Assembly (NCBI GenBank): GCA_963797535.1
Contig: CAWCPQ010000005.1
Location: forward strand, 310,001 to 374,000
Length of the DNA: 64,000 bases
Direction of reading: 5' to 3'
From: JAWWOL01 sp963797535
Lineage (GTDB): Bacteria; Actinomycetota; Actinomycetes; JAWWOL01
This document shows, one piece after another, positions 37,941 to 47,042 of the stretch. Positions within the stretch are counted from its first letter, which is position 1. Each line of letters begins with the position of its first letter. The translations under genes and the position numbers were made by a program. Under the pieces are notes generated by a model. The model ran no database searches. It was not told where the DNA came from and saw nothing but the letters and a program-made list of their open reading frames with translations.

Positions 37941-38438
37941 TCAGACCAGGTCGGGCAGGTCCAGCCACTGCCGCCACGACAGATCAATGCCGATGAGTCG
38001 CGGGGAACGGAACGGCCACGAGGCGGCCAGCCACCGCGGAACCAAGCCCACAAGCTCACGCTCGGCAGCCGACCCGACAAGACGGTCGACGGTCCACCAG
38101 CACACGTCGGCGTCCGCCCCGACCTTCTCCGGCGGGTCGATGTAGACGCAGCCGAGCAACTCCGTCTCGCCTGCGTCGAATAGCGCGTAGTTGAACGACT
38201 CATGGGCAGCGATCTCCCGTTCATGCCGGGCGAGGTCGGCTTGGTCCTCTTCCCGCGTCATCGACTCGGCCGGCCACCCCCAGGCCTCACCGAATATCGA
38301 CCACAGACGCTCGCGGGAGCCCCGTACGGCCGGCAGGTCGAGATCGATGTCGGACTCGCGGATGGGTCTCAGGTGGAGACCGCTCTCCAGGTCCACCCGC
38401 ATCGGATGGACGAAGTCCACTGGCAGCCACTCGTTCAC
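37941..38438 (-). CDS. GNAT-like N-acetyltransferase family protein
   Basis: 165-residue protein starting MNEWLPVDFVHPMRVDLES with an acetyltransferase-like beta start GLHLRPIRESDIDLDLPAV. It continues EREIAAHESFNYALFDAGET, ELLGCVYIDPPEKVGADADV and WWTVDRLVGSAAERELV, the layout of divergent GNAT proteins. The typical acetyl-CoA loop (Q/RxxGxG/A) is weak, so catalysis is uncertain. It is the first chromosomal gene right of the tRNA island. Confidence 0.7.
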   Translation of the reverse strand: MNEWLPVDFVHPMRVDLESGLHLRPIRESDIDLDLPAVRGSRERLWSIFGEAWGWPAESMTREEDQADLARHEREIAAHESFNYALFDAGETELLGCVYIDPPEKVGADADVCWWTVDRLVGSAAERELVGLVPRWLAASWPFRSPRLIGIDLSWRQWLDLPDLV

Positions 38439-38656
38439 AGAACCCCCTGAGGTCGACCAAAGTTCAATGCCGGCGCGGGGCGTTGAGGGCTAGGTGGGCC
38501 TGGGACCCCCGCACCCTCAACGGCGTCGGCTTCTGACATCATTCACACCTGCAGCGCCGACGCACAGGCAACCCGTTCGATTCCTGATCCGCAGCCGGCT
38601 GTTCACCGACGACGAGGCCGACCTGCCGGAGGCGGCCGTCAGCGGCTGGGCACACG

Positions 38657-39430
38657 TCACGTTGAGCCGGTGTCCAAAGTCTCGCCCGGCGAAAGGATCC
38701 GTACCGTCGTACGGGGCGAGAGCTCCTGGCATCGCTGGGCAAATTGACGTTCGGGCCCCAGGAACTGGTCACGGCCCACCCGGCTCATGCCGCGAGGCCA
38801 CAACGTTCCGTAGTGCACCGGGATCGCCAGCCCCGCCGACAACCTTGCCGCGACTTCTGCGGCCTGCTCGCCGTCGAGATGCCCCGGTCCCAGGCCCGGC
38901 CCCCAACCGGCCACAGGGATCAAGGCGACGGCGACCGGCGCGACATCGGCCATGCCATCGTTCAGGGCCGTGTCGCCGCCGAACCACAACGGCGACGCAT
39001 CTCCCCCGCTGTCGCTGACCAGAAAGCTCAGCGGCTTTGCACGGTGGCGGCTGGCAGGCGATCGCCGGTCGTCGTGGTCGGCATGGAGACCCCGAACCGT
39101 GAGGCCGCCCACCTCCACCTCGTCCCCGGCTTCCATCTCCTGGCAACGCAGTGCAGATCCTCCCCTGGCCGAGCGCAGCAGCCCCGCGAGGCCGACGGGG
39201 CCGATCACCAGCGTTCCCGGCGCGAGCATGCGCAACGACGGCAGGTGGCAATGGTCGTGGTGCAGGTGCGAGATCAGTACGGCGTTGGCGCTCAACGCGT
39301 CCGACGTCGGGGTCGGCCCCCGGCGACGGCGAAGGTGCGCGACCGAACCAGTCAGCACCGGGTCGAACAGGAGGCGAGTGCCGGCCCACTGGGTGGTCAC
39401 CGTGCTGTGGCCCCACCACGTCACCAGCAT
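38657..39430 (-). CDS. MBL-fold metallo-hydrolase (UlaG-like)
   Basis: 257-residue metallo-beta-lactamase-fold protein with the HxHxDH metal motif in ISHLHHDHCHLPS, an upstream WWGHSTVTTQWAGTRLLFDP, a later histidine in GLHADHDDR, aspartate in WFGGDTALND and VHYGTLWP. These features match the UlaG-like/N-acyl-phosphatidylethanolamine phospholipase D-like group. No signal peptide. Divergent from the membrane phosphodiesterase gene with about 97 bases between. Confidence 0.88.
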   Translation of the reverse strand: MLVTWWGHSTVTTQWAGTRLLFDPVLTGSVAHLRRRRGPTPTSDALSANAVLISHLHHDHCHLPSLRMLAPGTLVIGPVGLAGLLRSARGGSALRCQEMEAGDEVEVGGLTVRGLHADHDDRRSPASRHRAKPLSFLVSDSGGDASPLWFGGDTALNDGMADVAPVAVALIPVAGWGPGLGPGHLDGEQAAEVAARLSAGLAIPVHYGTLWPRGMSRVGRDQFLGPERQFAQRCQELSPRTTVRILSPGETLDTGST

Positions 39431-39527
39431 GAACGGCCGTTCGACATCGGTCGATCATCGCTTCCTCGGGACACCACGTCGAGCGGACGCGCTTTGGGGA
39501 AGCAGTCGCGTCTGCGAGGATTCTCGT

Positions 39528-41645
39528 GTGACCGTCGACGAGAGCACGACCAGCCAGAAGAGCGCCACCAGCAAGCGCAGGGCAGCGTGGGCCATCCTCC
39601 GCGCCTGGCACCCGACCCGGTCCCGGCTGCTGTCACTGGTCCTCAACACCGTGATGTCCGTCATCGTCTTCACCGTCGTGCTGCTGATCAGCCCCGGCAT
39701 TGACGTCAGCAGCGACGTGTCGGTGCTCCTGGCCATCATCGCCATGGCGATCGTCTCAACCCTGCTCCGGCCGCTCCTGGTGGCGCTCGCGGCCATGATG
39801 CGACCGCTCGCGGCGCTGCTGCTCGGGCTGTTCGCTCAAGCCCTGGTCGTCTACATCGCCTTGGCCGTCGCGCCGGGCGTATCCGTGGCCAGCTTTTGGT
39901 GGGCCTTGTTTGCTGCGTGGCTCGGTGCGATCCTCTCGGCGCTCGTCGCGTGGGTGGGCGACGCGGACCAGGCCGACGCTCTGCTGGCCGTCACGATGCG
40001 GCGGGCAGCCGGGCGCGGGGAAATCCCGTCGCAGCAAGGAAACCCCGGCGTCCTGATCGTGCAAATCGACGGGCTGTCCGCTCCGTTGCTGACCTGGATG
40101 CTCACGGCCGGCAACCTGCCCACCCTCAGCCGCTGGGTTCGCCAGGGCAGCCATCAGCTCGTCGAGTGGCACACCGGAATCCCGTCCACGACGCCGGCGA
40201 GCCAGGCCGGGATCCTGCACGGCGGCGCACAGCATGTGCCGGCTTTCCGTTGGTACGAAAAGGAAACCGCTCGCCTTGTCGTGACCAACCGTCCGGCGGA
40301 CGCCGCGTACGTCGAGCACATCATGAGCGACGGCGCCGGCTTGCTCAGCGGCGGCGGGGCCAGCATCAGCAACGTCTTCTCCGGCGACGCCGAGTCCTCC
40401 GTGCTGACGTTCAGCCGGGTCTCCAGGAAGAGCCAGACCTCACGCGGATCGGCCACATTCTTGGTCAGTCCCAACGGCCTTTCCCGTGCCCTCGTGCTGA
40501 CCGTCGGGGAGATGGTCAAGGAGCTCTACCAGGCCCGTCGGCAACGGCGCCAGGACGTCCAACCCCGGATCCACCGCGGCGGCTCCTACGTGGCCTTGCG
40601 CGCAGCCACCAACGTCCTGCTCCGTGAGCTCAACACCGTGCTCATCGCCGAACAGATGGGCCGCGGCGCCCCGGTCATCTACTGCGACTTCGTCGACTAC
40701 GACGAGGTCGCCCACCACGCCGGTCCCACCCGTCCCGAGTCTCTCGCCGCTCTGCAAGGCCTCGACTCCGTCATCGGTCAGCTCGAGACGGTCGCGACCG
40801 AAGGCCCCTACCCGTACAACATCGTGGTGATCTCCGACCACGGCCAGAGCCAGGGCGCGACGTTCAAGCAGCGGTACGGCACCACGTTGGAGGACGTCGC
40901 GCGGTCGCTCATGTCGGGATCCGTGTCCTCTGCCGCCCACGCCGAGCGGACCGAGGAATGGGGTCCGATCAACGCGATGCTCACCGAGTTCACCTCCAAG
41001 AGCGCGGTCGGCTCCGCGCTGTCGCGGGCGAGCTTGCGCACCCACTGGGCCGTTGAGGGCGACGCCGCTCCGGACCAACCCGGCACCCCCGAGCGGCCCG
41101 ACCTGCTCGTGATCGCATCAGGCAACCTGGGCATGCTCTACCTCCCGCGCCACCCCGGCCGGCTCACCCTGGACGACCTGACCGCACTGCATCCCGACCT
41201 CATCACCGGACTCGCTGCGCACCCCGGGATCGGCTTCGTCGTGGTCAACACCGACGAGCGCGGCCCCGTCGTCATCAGCCCATCGGGCCTACGGGTGCTG
41301 AACGACGGAACCATCGAGGGTACGGATCCCCTTGCCCGCTACGGGGAGCAGATCGCGGCGGACCTCCTCGAGCACTCCACCCGCGACAACGTCGGCGACA
41401 TCGTGGTGTGCAGTCTGCTCGACGAGGGCACCGAGGAGGTGGCCGCATTCGAGGAGCTGGTCGGCTGCCATGGTGGCGCCGGTGGCGCCCAGACCCGCGC
41501 CGTGCTCCTGCACCCCTCCGAGTGGTCCTCGCCCGCGGACGCCCTGGTGTCGTCGAACCAGGTGCACCACCAGCTCGTGCACTGGCTCGAGGTGTACGGG
41601 CGGCGCTCAGCCACTGCAACGAAGCCGGCGCCCCATCCGCATTGA
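39528..41645 (+). CDS. Membrane-anchored phosphodiesterase/alkaline phosphatase superfamily protein
   Basis: 705-residue fusion. Residues 20-150 carry four hydrophobic helices resembling the phage-holin (4TM) family (SLVLNTVMSVIVFTVVLLIS, LLAIIAMAIVSTLLRPLLVA, ALLLGLFAQALVVYIALAVA). The rest is a type I phosphodiesterase/nucleotide pyrophosphatase-like domain: VLIVQIDGLSAPLL, HTGIPSTTPASQAGILHGG (Thr nucleophile), VIYCDFVDYDEVAHHAG, NIVVISDHGQSQGATF. GTG at 39528 follows GAGGA. This two-domain protein is widespread in actinobacteria; substrate unknown. It ends in a strong terminator hairpin. Confidence 0.87.
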   Translation: MTVDESTTSQKSATSKRRAAWAILRAWHPTRSRLLSLVLNTVMSVIVFTVVLLISPGIDVSSDVSVLLAIIAMAIVSTLLRPLLVALAAMMRPLAALLLGLFAQALVVYIALAVAPGVSVASFWWALFAAWLGAILSALVAWVGDADQADALLAVTMRRAAGRGEIPSQQGNPGVLIVQIDGLSAPLLTWMLTAGNLPTLSRWVRQGSHQLVEWHTGIPSTTPASQAGILHGGAQHVPAFRWYEKETARLVVTNRPADAAYVEHIMSDGAGLLSGGGASISNVFSGDAESSVLTFSRVSRKSQTSRGSATFLVSPNGLSRALVLTVGEMVKELYQARRQRRQDVQPRIHRGGSYVALRAATNVLLRELNTVLIAEQMGRGAPVIYCDFVDYDEVAHHAGPTRPESLAALQGLDSVIGQLETVATEGPYPYNIVVISDHGQSQGATFKQRYGTTLEDVARSLMSGSVSSAAHAERTEEWGPINAMLTEFTSKSAVGSALSRASLRTHWAVEGDAAPDQPGTPERPDLLVIASGNLGMLYLPRHPGRLTLDDLTALHPDLITGLAAHPGIGFVVVNTDERGPVVISPSGLRVLNDGTIEGTDPLARYGEQIAADLLEHSTRDNVGDIVVCSLLDEGTEEVAAFEELVGCHGGAGGAQTRAVLLHPSEWSSPADALVSSNQVHHQLVHWLEVYGRRSATATKPAPHPH

Positions 41646-41657
41646 CGGGGCGCCGGC
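41624..41657. terminator. Bidirectional terminator hairpin
   Basis: GCCGGCGCCCC (41624-41634) pairs perfectly with GGGGCGCCGGC (41647-41657) around a 12-base loop that contains the stop codon of the phosphodiesterase gene. The hairpin lies between convergent genes and probably terminates both. There is no U-tract, as usual in high-GC actinobacteria. Confidence 0.65.
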
Positions 41658-41666
41658 CTCAATGGG

Positions 41667-42515
41667 CTACGAGACGCTCGTCGCGGCCTGCACGATCAAC
41701 CTGACCACGGTTGCCGGGTGGGAGACCAAGCTGTCATGCGCCGAGTGGACCAGCGTGACGTGAGCACCGGCCCTGGCCGCCATGAACTCCTGTGCAGCCG
41801 GTGGAATCGCCTTGTCCTCAAGGCTGATCAGTGCCCAGCTCGGTCGCGAGGACCAGGCGGGGACACCGGACTTCTCGGTGTAAGCGGCGAGCGAAACCGG
41901 TCGCTGTTCGGCGGCCATGATCTGCGCCCTTCTCGCCGACTGATCGCCGGCGAAGATCGCATGAAAAGCCGTCGGTGCGATATAGACGTCGGTGTCCTTT
42001 CCGCCCTTGACGGCCGGATTCACCGTCGGCCGGAACAGCAGCGTCGTTGACCCGAGCAGCGAACCCGGATAGTTGGCCGGATCAGTGAAGTAGGCCGCGG
42101 GGTCTCCCTTGGCGGGGATGAACGCGGACACATACACGAGCGCCTTGACGTTGGGCGCGCCAACAGCCGCGTTGGTGATGACCATGCCGCCGTACGAGTG
42201 ACCGACGAGCACGACCGGGCCCTTGATGGTCGCCAAGAAGTGGCGAATGTAGGACGCGTCACTTGCCACGCCACGCAGCGGATCCGCCGGCGCCAGGACG
42301 GTGTAGCCACGCTTGGTGAGAGCCGCAACCTCCGCGTTCCAGCCACTCGCATCGCCGAAGGCACCATGGACGAGCACGATCGTCGGCTTGACCTTGCTCG
42401 GACTGTGGGCACTCGCAGGAACGGCGGCAAGGCCCACCCCGCCCAGAAGCAGCACCGCGAGCGCCGAGCCGACCAGGGTGGAGACTCTGCCCCGAGGTCG
42501 CGAACTCATCGTCAT
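41667..42515 (-). CDS. Secreted alpha/beta hydrolase
   Basis: 282 residues from ATG 42515 (GTG at 42518 also possible). It starts with a Sec-type signal peptide (RPRGRVSTLVGSALAVLLLG, cleavage near ASAHS). The hydrolase domain has TIVLVHGAFGDASGWN and the nucleophile elbow GHSYGG; ALISLEDKAIP and a C-terminal His (VHSAHDSLVSHP) complete the likely triad. It overlaps the stop of the cytoplasmic hydrolase gene upstream. The two enzymes share LVHGAFxDASG, LRGxAxDA and GPVVLVGHSYGG, so they are tandem paralogues, one exported and one not. Confidence 0.88.
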   Translation of the reverse strand: MTMSSRPRGRVSTLVGSALAVLLLGGVGLAAVPASAHSPSKVKPTIVLVHGAFGDASGWNAEVAALTKRGYTVLAPADPLRGVASDASYIRHFLATIKGPVVLVGHSYGGMVITNAAVGAPNVKALVYVSAFIPAKGDPAAYFTDPANYPGSLLGSTTLLFRPTVNPAVKGGKDTDVYIAPTAFHAIFAGDQSARRAQIMAAEQRPVSLAAYTEKSGVPAWSSRPSWALISLEDKAIPPAAQEFMAARAGAHVTLVHSAHDSLVSHPATVVRLIVQAATSVS

Positions 42516-43228
42516 CACGCGACGGCCAGCCGGATGAAGTCAGCGGTCTCGACCGGACGGCTCATGAATGCGACGTGGGAGGCGTTGATCGACTTCACGG
42601 TGGCCCCCATCCGCTTACCCATGTAGGCCTCAACCTCGGGGTTGATCGCGTTGTCCTGCTCGCTGACCATGTACCAGCTCGGGATCGTGTGCCATCCGGC
42701 CGCCGTGCAGTTCTCGCCCAGGCTGGCCGCAGCCACCGGGCGCTGTGCCACTGCCATCGCGGCGGCGACGTCGACCGGCAGGTCAGCGCAGAAGGTCTCC
42801 CGGAAGCGCTCGATACCAACGAAAAGGTCAGGACCACCAGGGGCGTCGAGGGCATCGTACGTCGACGCCACTGCGGTCTGCGCGAGCAGCGGCGGCGTGA
42901 AGCCGGACTGGATGCCGCCAATGCTCTCCCCCACGTCGAGGCCGAAACCGGCGAGGTAGACCAGCCCTGCCACCTTGTCCGACATGCCGGAAACCTGCGT
43001 GATCACAGCCCCGCCGTACGAGTGGCCGACGAGGACCACGGGCCCTTCGATCTGAGAGATGTAACGACCGACAGCGTCGGCGTCGTGGGCGATGCCGCGC
43101 AGCGGGTTGGCAGGCGCCCGAACGGTGAGGCCGGCGCTCTGCAGCTCACGGGTGACCGCGGCAAACCCCGAGGCGTCAGCAAATGCACCGTGTACGAGCA
43201 CGACGGTCGGTGTGGAGGGCGTTGTCAT
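42515..43228 (-). CDS. Cytoplasmic alpha/beta hydrolase
   Basis: 237-residue alpha/beta hydrolase: TVVLVHGAFADASGF, GPVVLVGHSYGGAVITQV, WYMVSEQDNAINPEVEAYMG and INASHVAFMSRP with the final His. ATG at 43228 follows AAAGGA. The open frame continues 384 bases upstream but that stretch runs into the promoter region. It is the paralogue of the secreted enzyme downstream and is co-translated with it. Confidence 0.9.
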   Translation of the reverse strand: MTTPSTPTVVLVHGAFADASGFAAVTRELQSAGLTVRAPANPLRGIAHDADAVGRYISQIEGPVVLVGHSYGGAVITQVSGMSDKVAGLVYLAGFGLDVGESIGGIQSGFTPPLLAQTAVASTYDALDAPGGPDLFVGIERFRETFCADLPVDVAAAMAVAQRPVAAASLGENCTAAGWHTIPSWYMVSEQDNAINPEVEAYMGKRMGATVKSINASHVAFMSRPVETADFIRLAVA

Positions 43229-43469
43229 GACCAGTCCTTTCGTGGACGACACCTCCGTCGGTGCGGAGGCGGGGACAACCTCATTCGACCGGTTCGCGAG
43301 GCGCGCCACATCGTTGAAAGTGGTGAGCCTTGAACAGGAAATGACGAGCATTGGCGGAAGCGCGAACTGGCCGGCTTGGCCGAACATCACTAGTTCCGGC
43401 GATGCGGCAAACGCCCACCAAGGATGCAATGGGATCTCTCGCACATCGGCGGCCCACCCGGAGGACCCA

Positions 43470-44189
43470 ATGACCGAGCTGTTGCAGCTGGCAGTGCAAG
43501 CCCACGGCGGGCTCGACCGTTGGCAGGACCTGACCTCCGCCACAGGCACCTTCTCGGTCACCGGCGCGATCTGGCACGCCAAGGGCCGGCCCGACATCTT
43601 CAAGGAGCTCACGCTGGAGGCTGACCTGCACCAACAGCACGTCGTTCTCAGGCCGTCGAGCTGGGCCGGACTGTGCAGTGTGTATCGCGACGATGTCCTG
43701 AGCTTGGTGGACAGCGAGGGTCGCGTGATCGAACGCCGCCAGAACCCGGCCTCGATGTACGCGGAGCAGGCGCCCGACGAGCCGTGGTCCGACCTCCAGG
43801 CCGCCTATTTCGCCACGGAAGCGCTGTGGACCTACCTCACCCTCCCGTTCCTCTACACCCACCCGGGCTTCGTGGCCACCGAGGTTGAACCACGCGAGGA
43901 GAACGGGGAGACGTGGCGCCGGCTGCAGGTCGACTTCCCCGACACGGTCGCCAGTCACACTGGCCGACAGACCTCCGCCTTCGGACCCGACGGGCTGCTA
44001 CGCCGGCATGAGTACACCGTCGACATCCTCGGTGGGGCCACCGGAGCGCTGTACGCGACCGACCTGCAGACGTTCGACGGAATTGTCGTTCCCACGCGAC
44101 GACGCATCTTCGCGTACGACGAGAACCTCGACCGAGTGCCACAGCCGCTGCTGGTCGGGGTCGATGTCCTGGAGCTGTCGTTCCGCTAG
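43470..44189 (+). CDS. Hypothetical protein with LolA-like character
   Basis: 239-residue soluble protein: LLQLAVQAHGGLDRWQDLTS, an antiparallel-strand-rich middle (GTFSVTGAIWHAKG, QHVVLRPSSWAGLCSVYRDD) and TVDILGGATGALYATDLQTF, IVVPTRRRIFAYDENL. The pattern recalls LolA/outer-membrane-lipoprotein carrier-like folds but I cannot name a family with confidence. GGAGGA precedes the ATG by about 6 bases. Its stop shares the palindrome CTAG with the convergent LAL gene. Confidence 0.7.
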   Translation: MTELLQLAVQAHGGLDRWQDLTSATGTFSVTGAIWHAKGRPDIFKELTLEADLHQQHVVLRPSSWAGLCSVYRDDVLSLVDSEGRVIERRQNPASMYAEQAPDEPWSDLQAAYFATEALWTYLTLPFLYTHPGFVATEVEPREENGETWRRLQVDFPDTVASHTGRQTSAFGPDGLLRRHEYTVDILGGATGALYATDLQTFDGIVVPTRRRIFAYDENLDRVPQPLLVGVDVLELSFR

Positions 44190-46945
44190 GGCAGTCCCTC
44201 GTCCTGGTCGCGGACGACGTTGACCAGCTGCACTCGCGAGGTGACGTCGAGCTTGGCGAAAACCGAGCGCAGCTGACTGTTGACCGTGTTGACTGAGACA
44301 TTCAGTCGCCGGGCCGCATCGCGACTGCTGTCACCCGTGGCGACGAGTCGGGCTACTCGCAGCTCGGCTTCGGTCAGCGAGTCCAGACCGTGGGAGTCTC
44401 GGGTCGGTCGGTGGATGCGGGTTGTCGCCCTGGTGCCTATGGACGCCAGCAAGCCATCAGTCGGAGCAGCCCGGCCGACAGCACCCAGCCGATGGAACAG
44501 CCCGGACGCCTCCTCCAAAGCGACGGCTGCCGCGGGAATCGCACCGTCGTCGACCAGAACACTCCCGAGGTCGGCCAGAGCATCCGCAAGCAACAGCGGG
44601 CGTGGAGCCCCGCGTAGCAGGTCGACCGCCCGCCTGAGCTGGACGGGGTCGGCGTTGATCACCCCACGGACCTGAGAAGCGACACCTTGCAGCGTGCGCA
44701 CACCGGGGTTACGTTCTGCTGCCAGTCCCGAGAGGAGTAGCGCCTCCCGCGCGATCGCGAGATCGCCTGTGGCCACGGCAATCCGCGCGAACGTGCACAT
44801 CCACGGCGGTGACCAGACCCAGTTCTGCCGGCCGTCACCGGCGCCGGCCAGCAGGGGTCGCAGGATGCTGGCACTCGCCTCCGGATCGCCTTCTTCGGCC
44901 AGAAGCCATGCCTCTGTGGCCCGAAGCCGAGCGGCTCGAAGAGCATCGTCCGCCTCCCCACGGTGCGCTGCCGGCGCAAAAGCTGCCCTGGCCGCGGTCA
45001 GCTCCCCGCGGTAGAGGGCGACGGAGCAAAGAATGACCCGTGCGTTCATCTCGAGCATGTAGTTGGCCGTCAGCTCGGTCGCACGAAGGATCACTCGGGC
45101 GTCCGCTTCCGCGGCGTCGAAGCGACCCAGGTTGTGGTCCTGCCACATCTGCACCCACTGCAGCGTCGGCAGCACCTTTTCCATGTCGTTGTTGCCTTCG
45201 CGCATTGCGGAGCGGAGCAGTGCATCCGCCTCGTCATAGCGATCAAGGTGCTGCAGAGCGCGGATTTCCTCGGGCAGGTTCGCCGTACGAGCAATGGCCC
45301 GCAGCCGCCGGAGGTAGTCATAGGTCTGCTGGTGCCGGCCGTTGTTGCGCGCAGACTCCGACAGCGCGTGCAGCGCAAGCCGTGCCGCCACATCGTCGCC
45401 GAGCAGTTGCGCCTCGGCCAGAGCCTGCTGCGCCTCCTCCGGCGCTGACAGCGCGCTCGGGAGGCGGGTCTTGGCCAAAGCTCGAACCGCCCGCAGCTGC
45501 GTCCGCGTGGTCGCGGTCACGGCCGGAAGGGCCAGCGCGGCATCGCAACGGCGAACCATTTCCTGGCAGGACCCCTGCTCCCACAAGGCTCGACTGGCCT
45601 GCACCTCCAGCCATGCCGTCGACTGCGCGTCCGGGCTGACGGCGATGAGGCGATCCGCCACGATGACCGCATCATGGGGCAGCTGAGCCAGCACCAACAG
45701 GTCCAGAACGTCACGTGCCAGCTGCTGCCAGGCCGGATCCGCTTCAGGGACGAGGCCGAGGGCCTCCATGGCCAGCTCAGCCGCCTGCTCGGGGACACCG
45801 TTGATGCTGTCCCTTGCCGCCAACAGCAGCACCCGGGCGGCCTCCAGATCACCGGGCGCGGCAGTCTGTCGGTAGTGAGTCGCCGCCATCAGTGCCGATC
45901 CCGGTCGGCTCGCCAGAAATTGCCCGATGCGACGGTGCCACGAGACCCGACGATCGCTGGGGATCTCCCGGTAGATGGCCTCACGCAGCAGATCGTGCGG
46001 CAGCCGAACGGCGCCGTCCTCGACAAGGATGAGCCCGCTGTCCTCAGCGTCCTCGGCTACCCGCAACGCGCTGACATCCCTGCGCCCCAGCAAGTCTGCG
46101 GCATCCGCCAGCGGCAGCATGCGCCCCCACACGCACGCCAGCTCAACCAAGTCTCGTGCCTCCGGCGACAGGGACTCGAGTCGATGTCGCGGGGCGCGAC
46201 CGAGGTCGAGCTCGAGCCCCTCCGCTGAGAAGCCTCCGGCATCGAGCCGGGAGAATCCGTCAAGAACCTGGACGGCCCAGTACGGATTACCACCCGCGCC
46301 GCGCAACGCCTCGCGAACTCGGGCGACGGGTGTCGTCCCGAGCCGGTCCCGAGCCAGCTGATCAATGGCCGAGCCGGGCAGCGGCTCCAGGGTCAGCTGC
46401 ACGACCACAGTCGGTTCCTCCACGGACGCGACGACCTCATCGGCCACGTGGTGCGGCGAGAGCCGACTCGTCAGCAGCCAAACGATCGGCAGCTCGGCCA
46501 GTCGGGACGGCAGAACTCGCAGGGCGAAGCGGGTCAGGGGGTCAGCCCACTGAACGTCATCGATCGCAATCATGACGGGCCCGTCGTGTGCAAGCCCGTT
46601 CAGCAGCAGCGCAACGCGCTCGATCAGCCAGACATACTTGTCGTAGAGCGGAGCCAGACTGTTGAACGCCTCGGCGTCGACGAGCGGCCTGCGCCCGGAG
46701 CGCAGGGCTACCAGCAGCGGTGCGCCCAACGCGATCTTGTCGATCTCATCGGTCTTGCTGCTGCCCACACGAAAGCCGAGCCCTTCGGCAACCGCGACCA
46801 ACGAGGCGAGCAGAGCGCTCTTGCCGATACCGGGCGGTCCGTCGACCACCACGATCGCTGCCTGCCGGGAGCCCGCGGCCGCTGCCAACACGGAGGACAA
46901 CGTCTCCATGTCCTGCGCACGCCCCCGAAGCACTACGCGCGCCAT
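44186..46945 (-). CDS. LAL-type LuxR family regulator with ATPase domain
   Basis: 919-residue regulator. Walker A is GPPGIGKS at residues 36-43 and Walker B is MIAIDDVQWAD. The long middle is helix-rich (TPR-like, for example ELAMEALGLVPEADPAWQQL, ARDVLDLLVLAQLP) and the C-terminus carries a LuxR HTH (SLTEAELRVARLVATGDSSR, NVSVNTVNSQLRSVFAKLDV). LALs are ATP-dependent activators of catabolic or secondary-metabolite genes. Likely targets are the neighbouring hydrolases and the LolA-like gene, but no operator is identified. Its stop overlaps the convergent 43470 gene by 4 bases. Confidence 0.93.
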   Translation of the reverse strand: MARVVLRGRAQDMETLSSVLAAAAGSRQAAIVVVDGPPGIGKSALLASLVAVAEGLGFRVGSSKTDEIDKIALGAPLLVALRSGRRPLVDAEAFNSLAPLYDKYVWLIERVALLLNGLAHDGPVMIAIDDVQWADPLTRFALRVLPSRLAELPIVWLLTSRLSPHHVADEVVASVEEPTVVVQLTLEPLPGSAIDQLARDRLGTTPVARVREALRGAGGNPYWAVQVLDGFSRLDAGGFSAEGLELDLGRAPRHRLESLSPEARDLVELACVWGRMLPLADAADLLGRRDVSALRVAEDAEDSGLILVEDGAVRLPHDLLREAIYREIPSDRRVSWHRRIGQFLASRPGSALMAATHYRQTAAPGDLEAARVLLLAARDSINGVPEQAAELAMEALGLVPEADPAWQQLARDVLDLLVLAQLPHDAVIVADRLIAVSPDAQSTAWLEVQASRALWEQGSCQEMVRRCDAALALPAVTATTRTQLRAVRALAKTRLPSALSAPEEAQQALAEAQLLGDDVAARLALHALSESARNNGRHQQTYDYLRRLRAIARTANLPEEIRALQHLDRYDEADALLRSAMREGNNDMEKVLPTLQWVQMWQDHNLGRFDAAEADARVILRATELTANYMLEMNARVILCSVALYRGELTAARAAFAPAAHRGEADDALRAARLRATEAWLLAEEGDPEASASILRPLLAGAGDGRQNWVWSPPWMCTFARIAVATGDLAIAREALLLSGLAAERNPGVRTLQGVASQVRGVINADPVQLRRAVDLLRGAPRPLLLADALADLGSVLVDDGAIPAAAVALEEASGLFHRLGAVGRAAPTDGLLASIGTRATTRIHRPTRDSHGLDSLTEAELRVARLVATGDSSRDAARRLNVSVNTVNSQLRSVFAKLDVTSRVQLVNVVRDQDEGLP

Positions 46946-47042
46946 TGTTCTCCTTGAGCGTTGGGTCCGGCGTCAGCCTACGCGCGTGGCGTCCCAGCTC
47001 TGCTCGCAGGCAAACCAGCCTCGTTCGGCCTACAGCCCAGTA

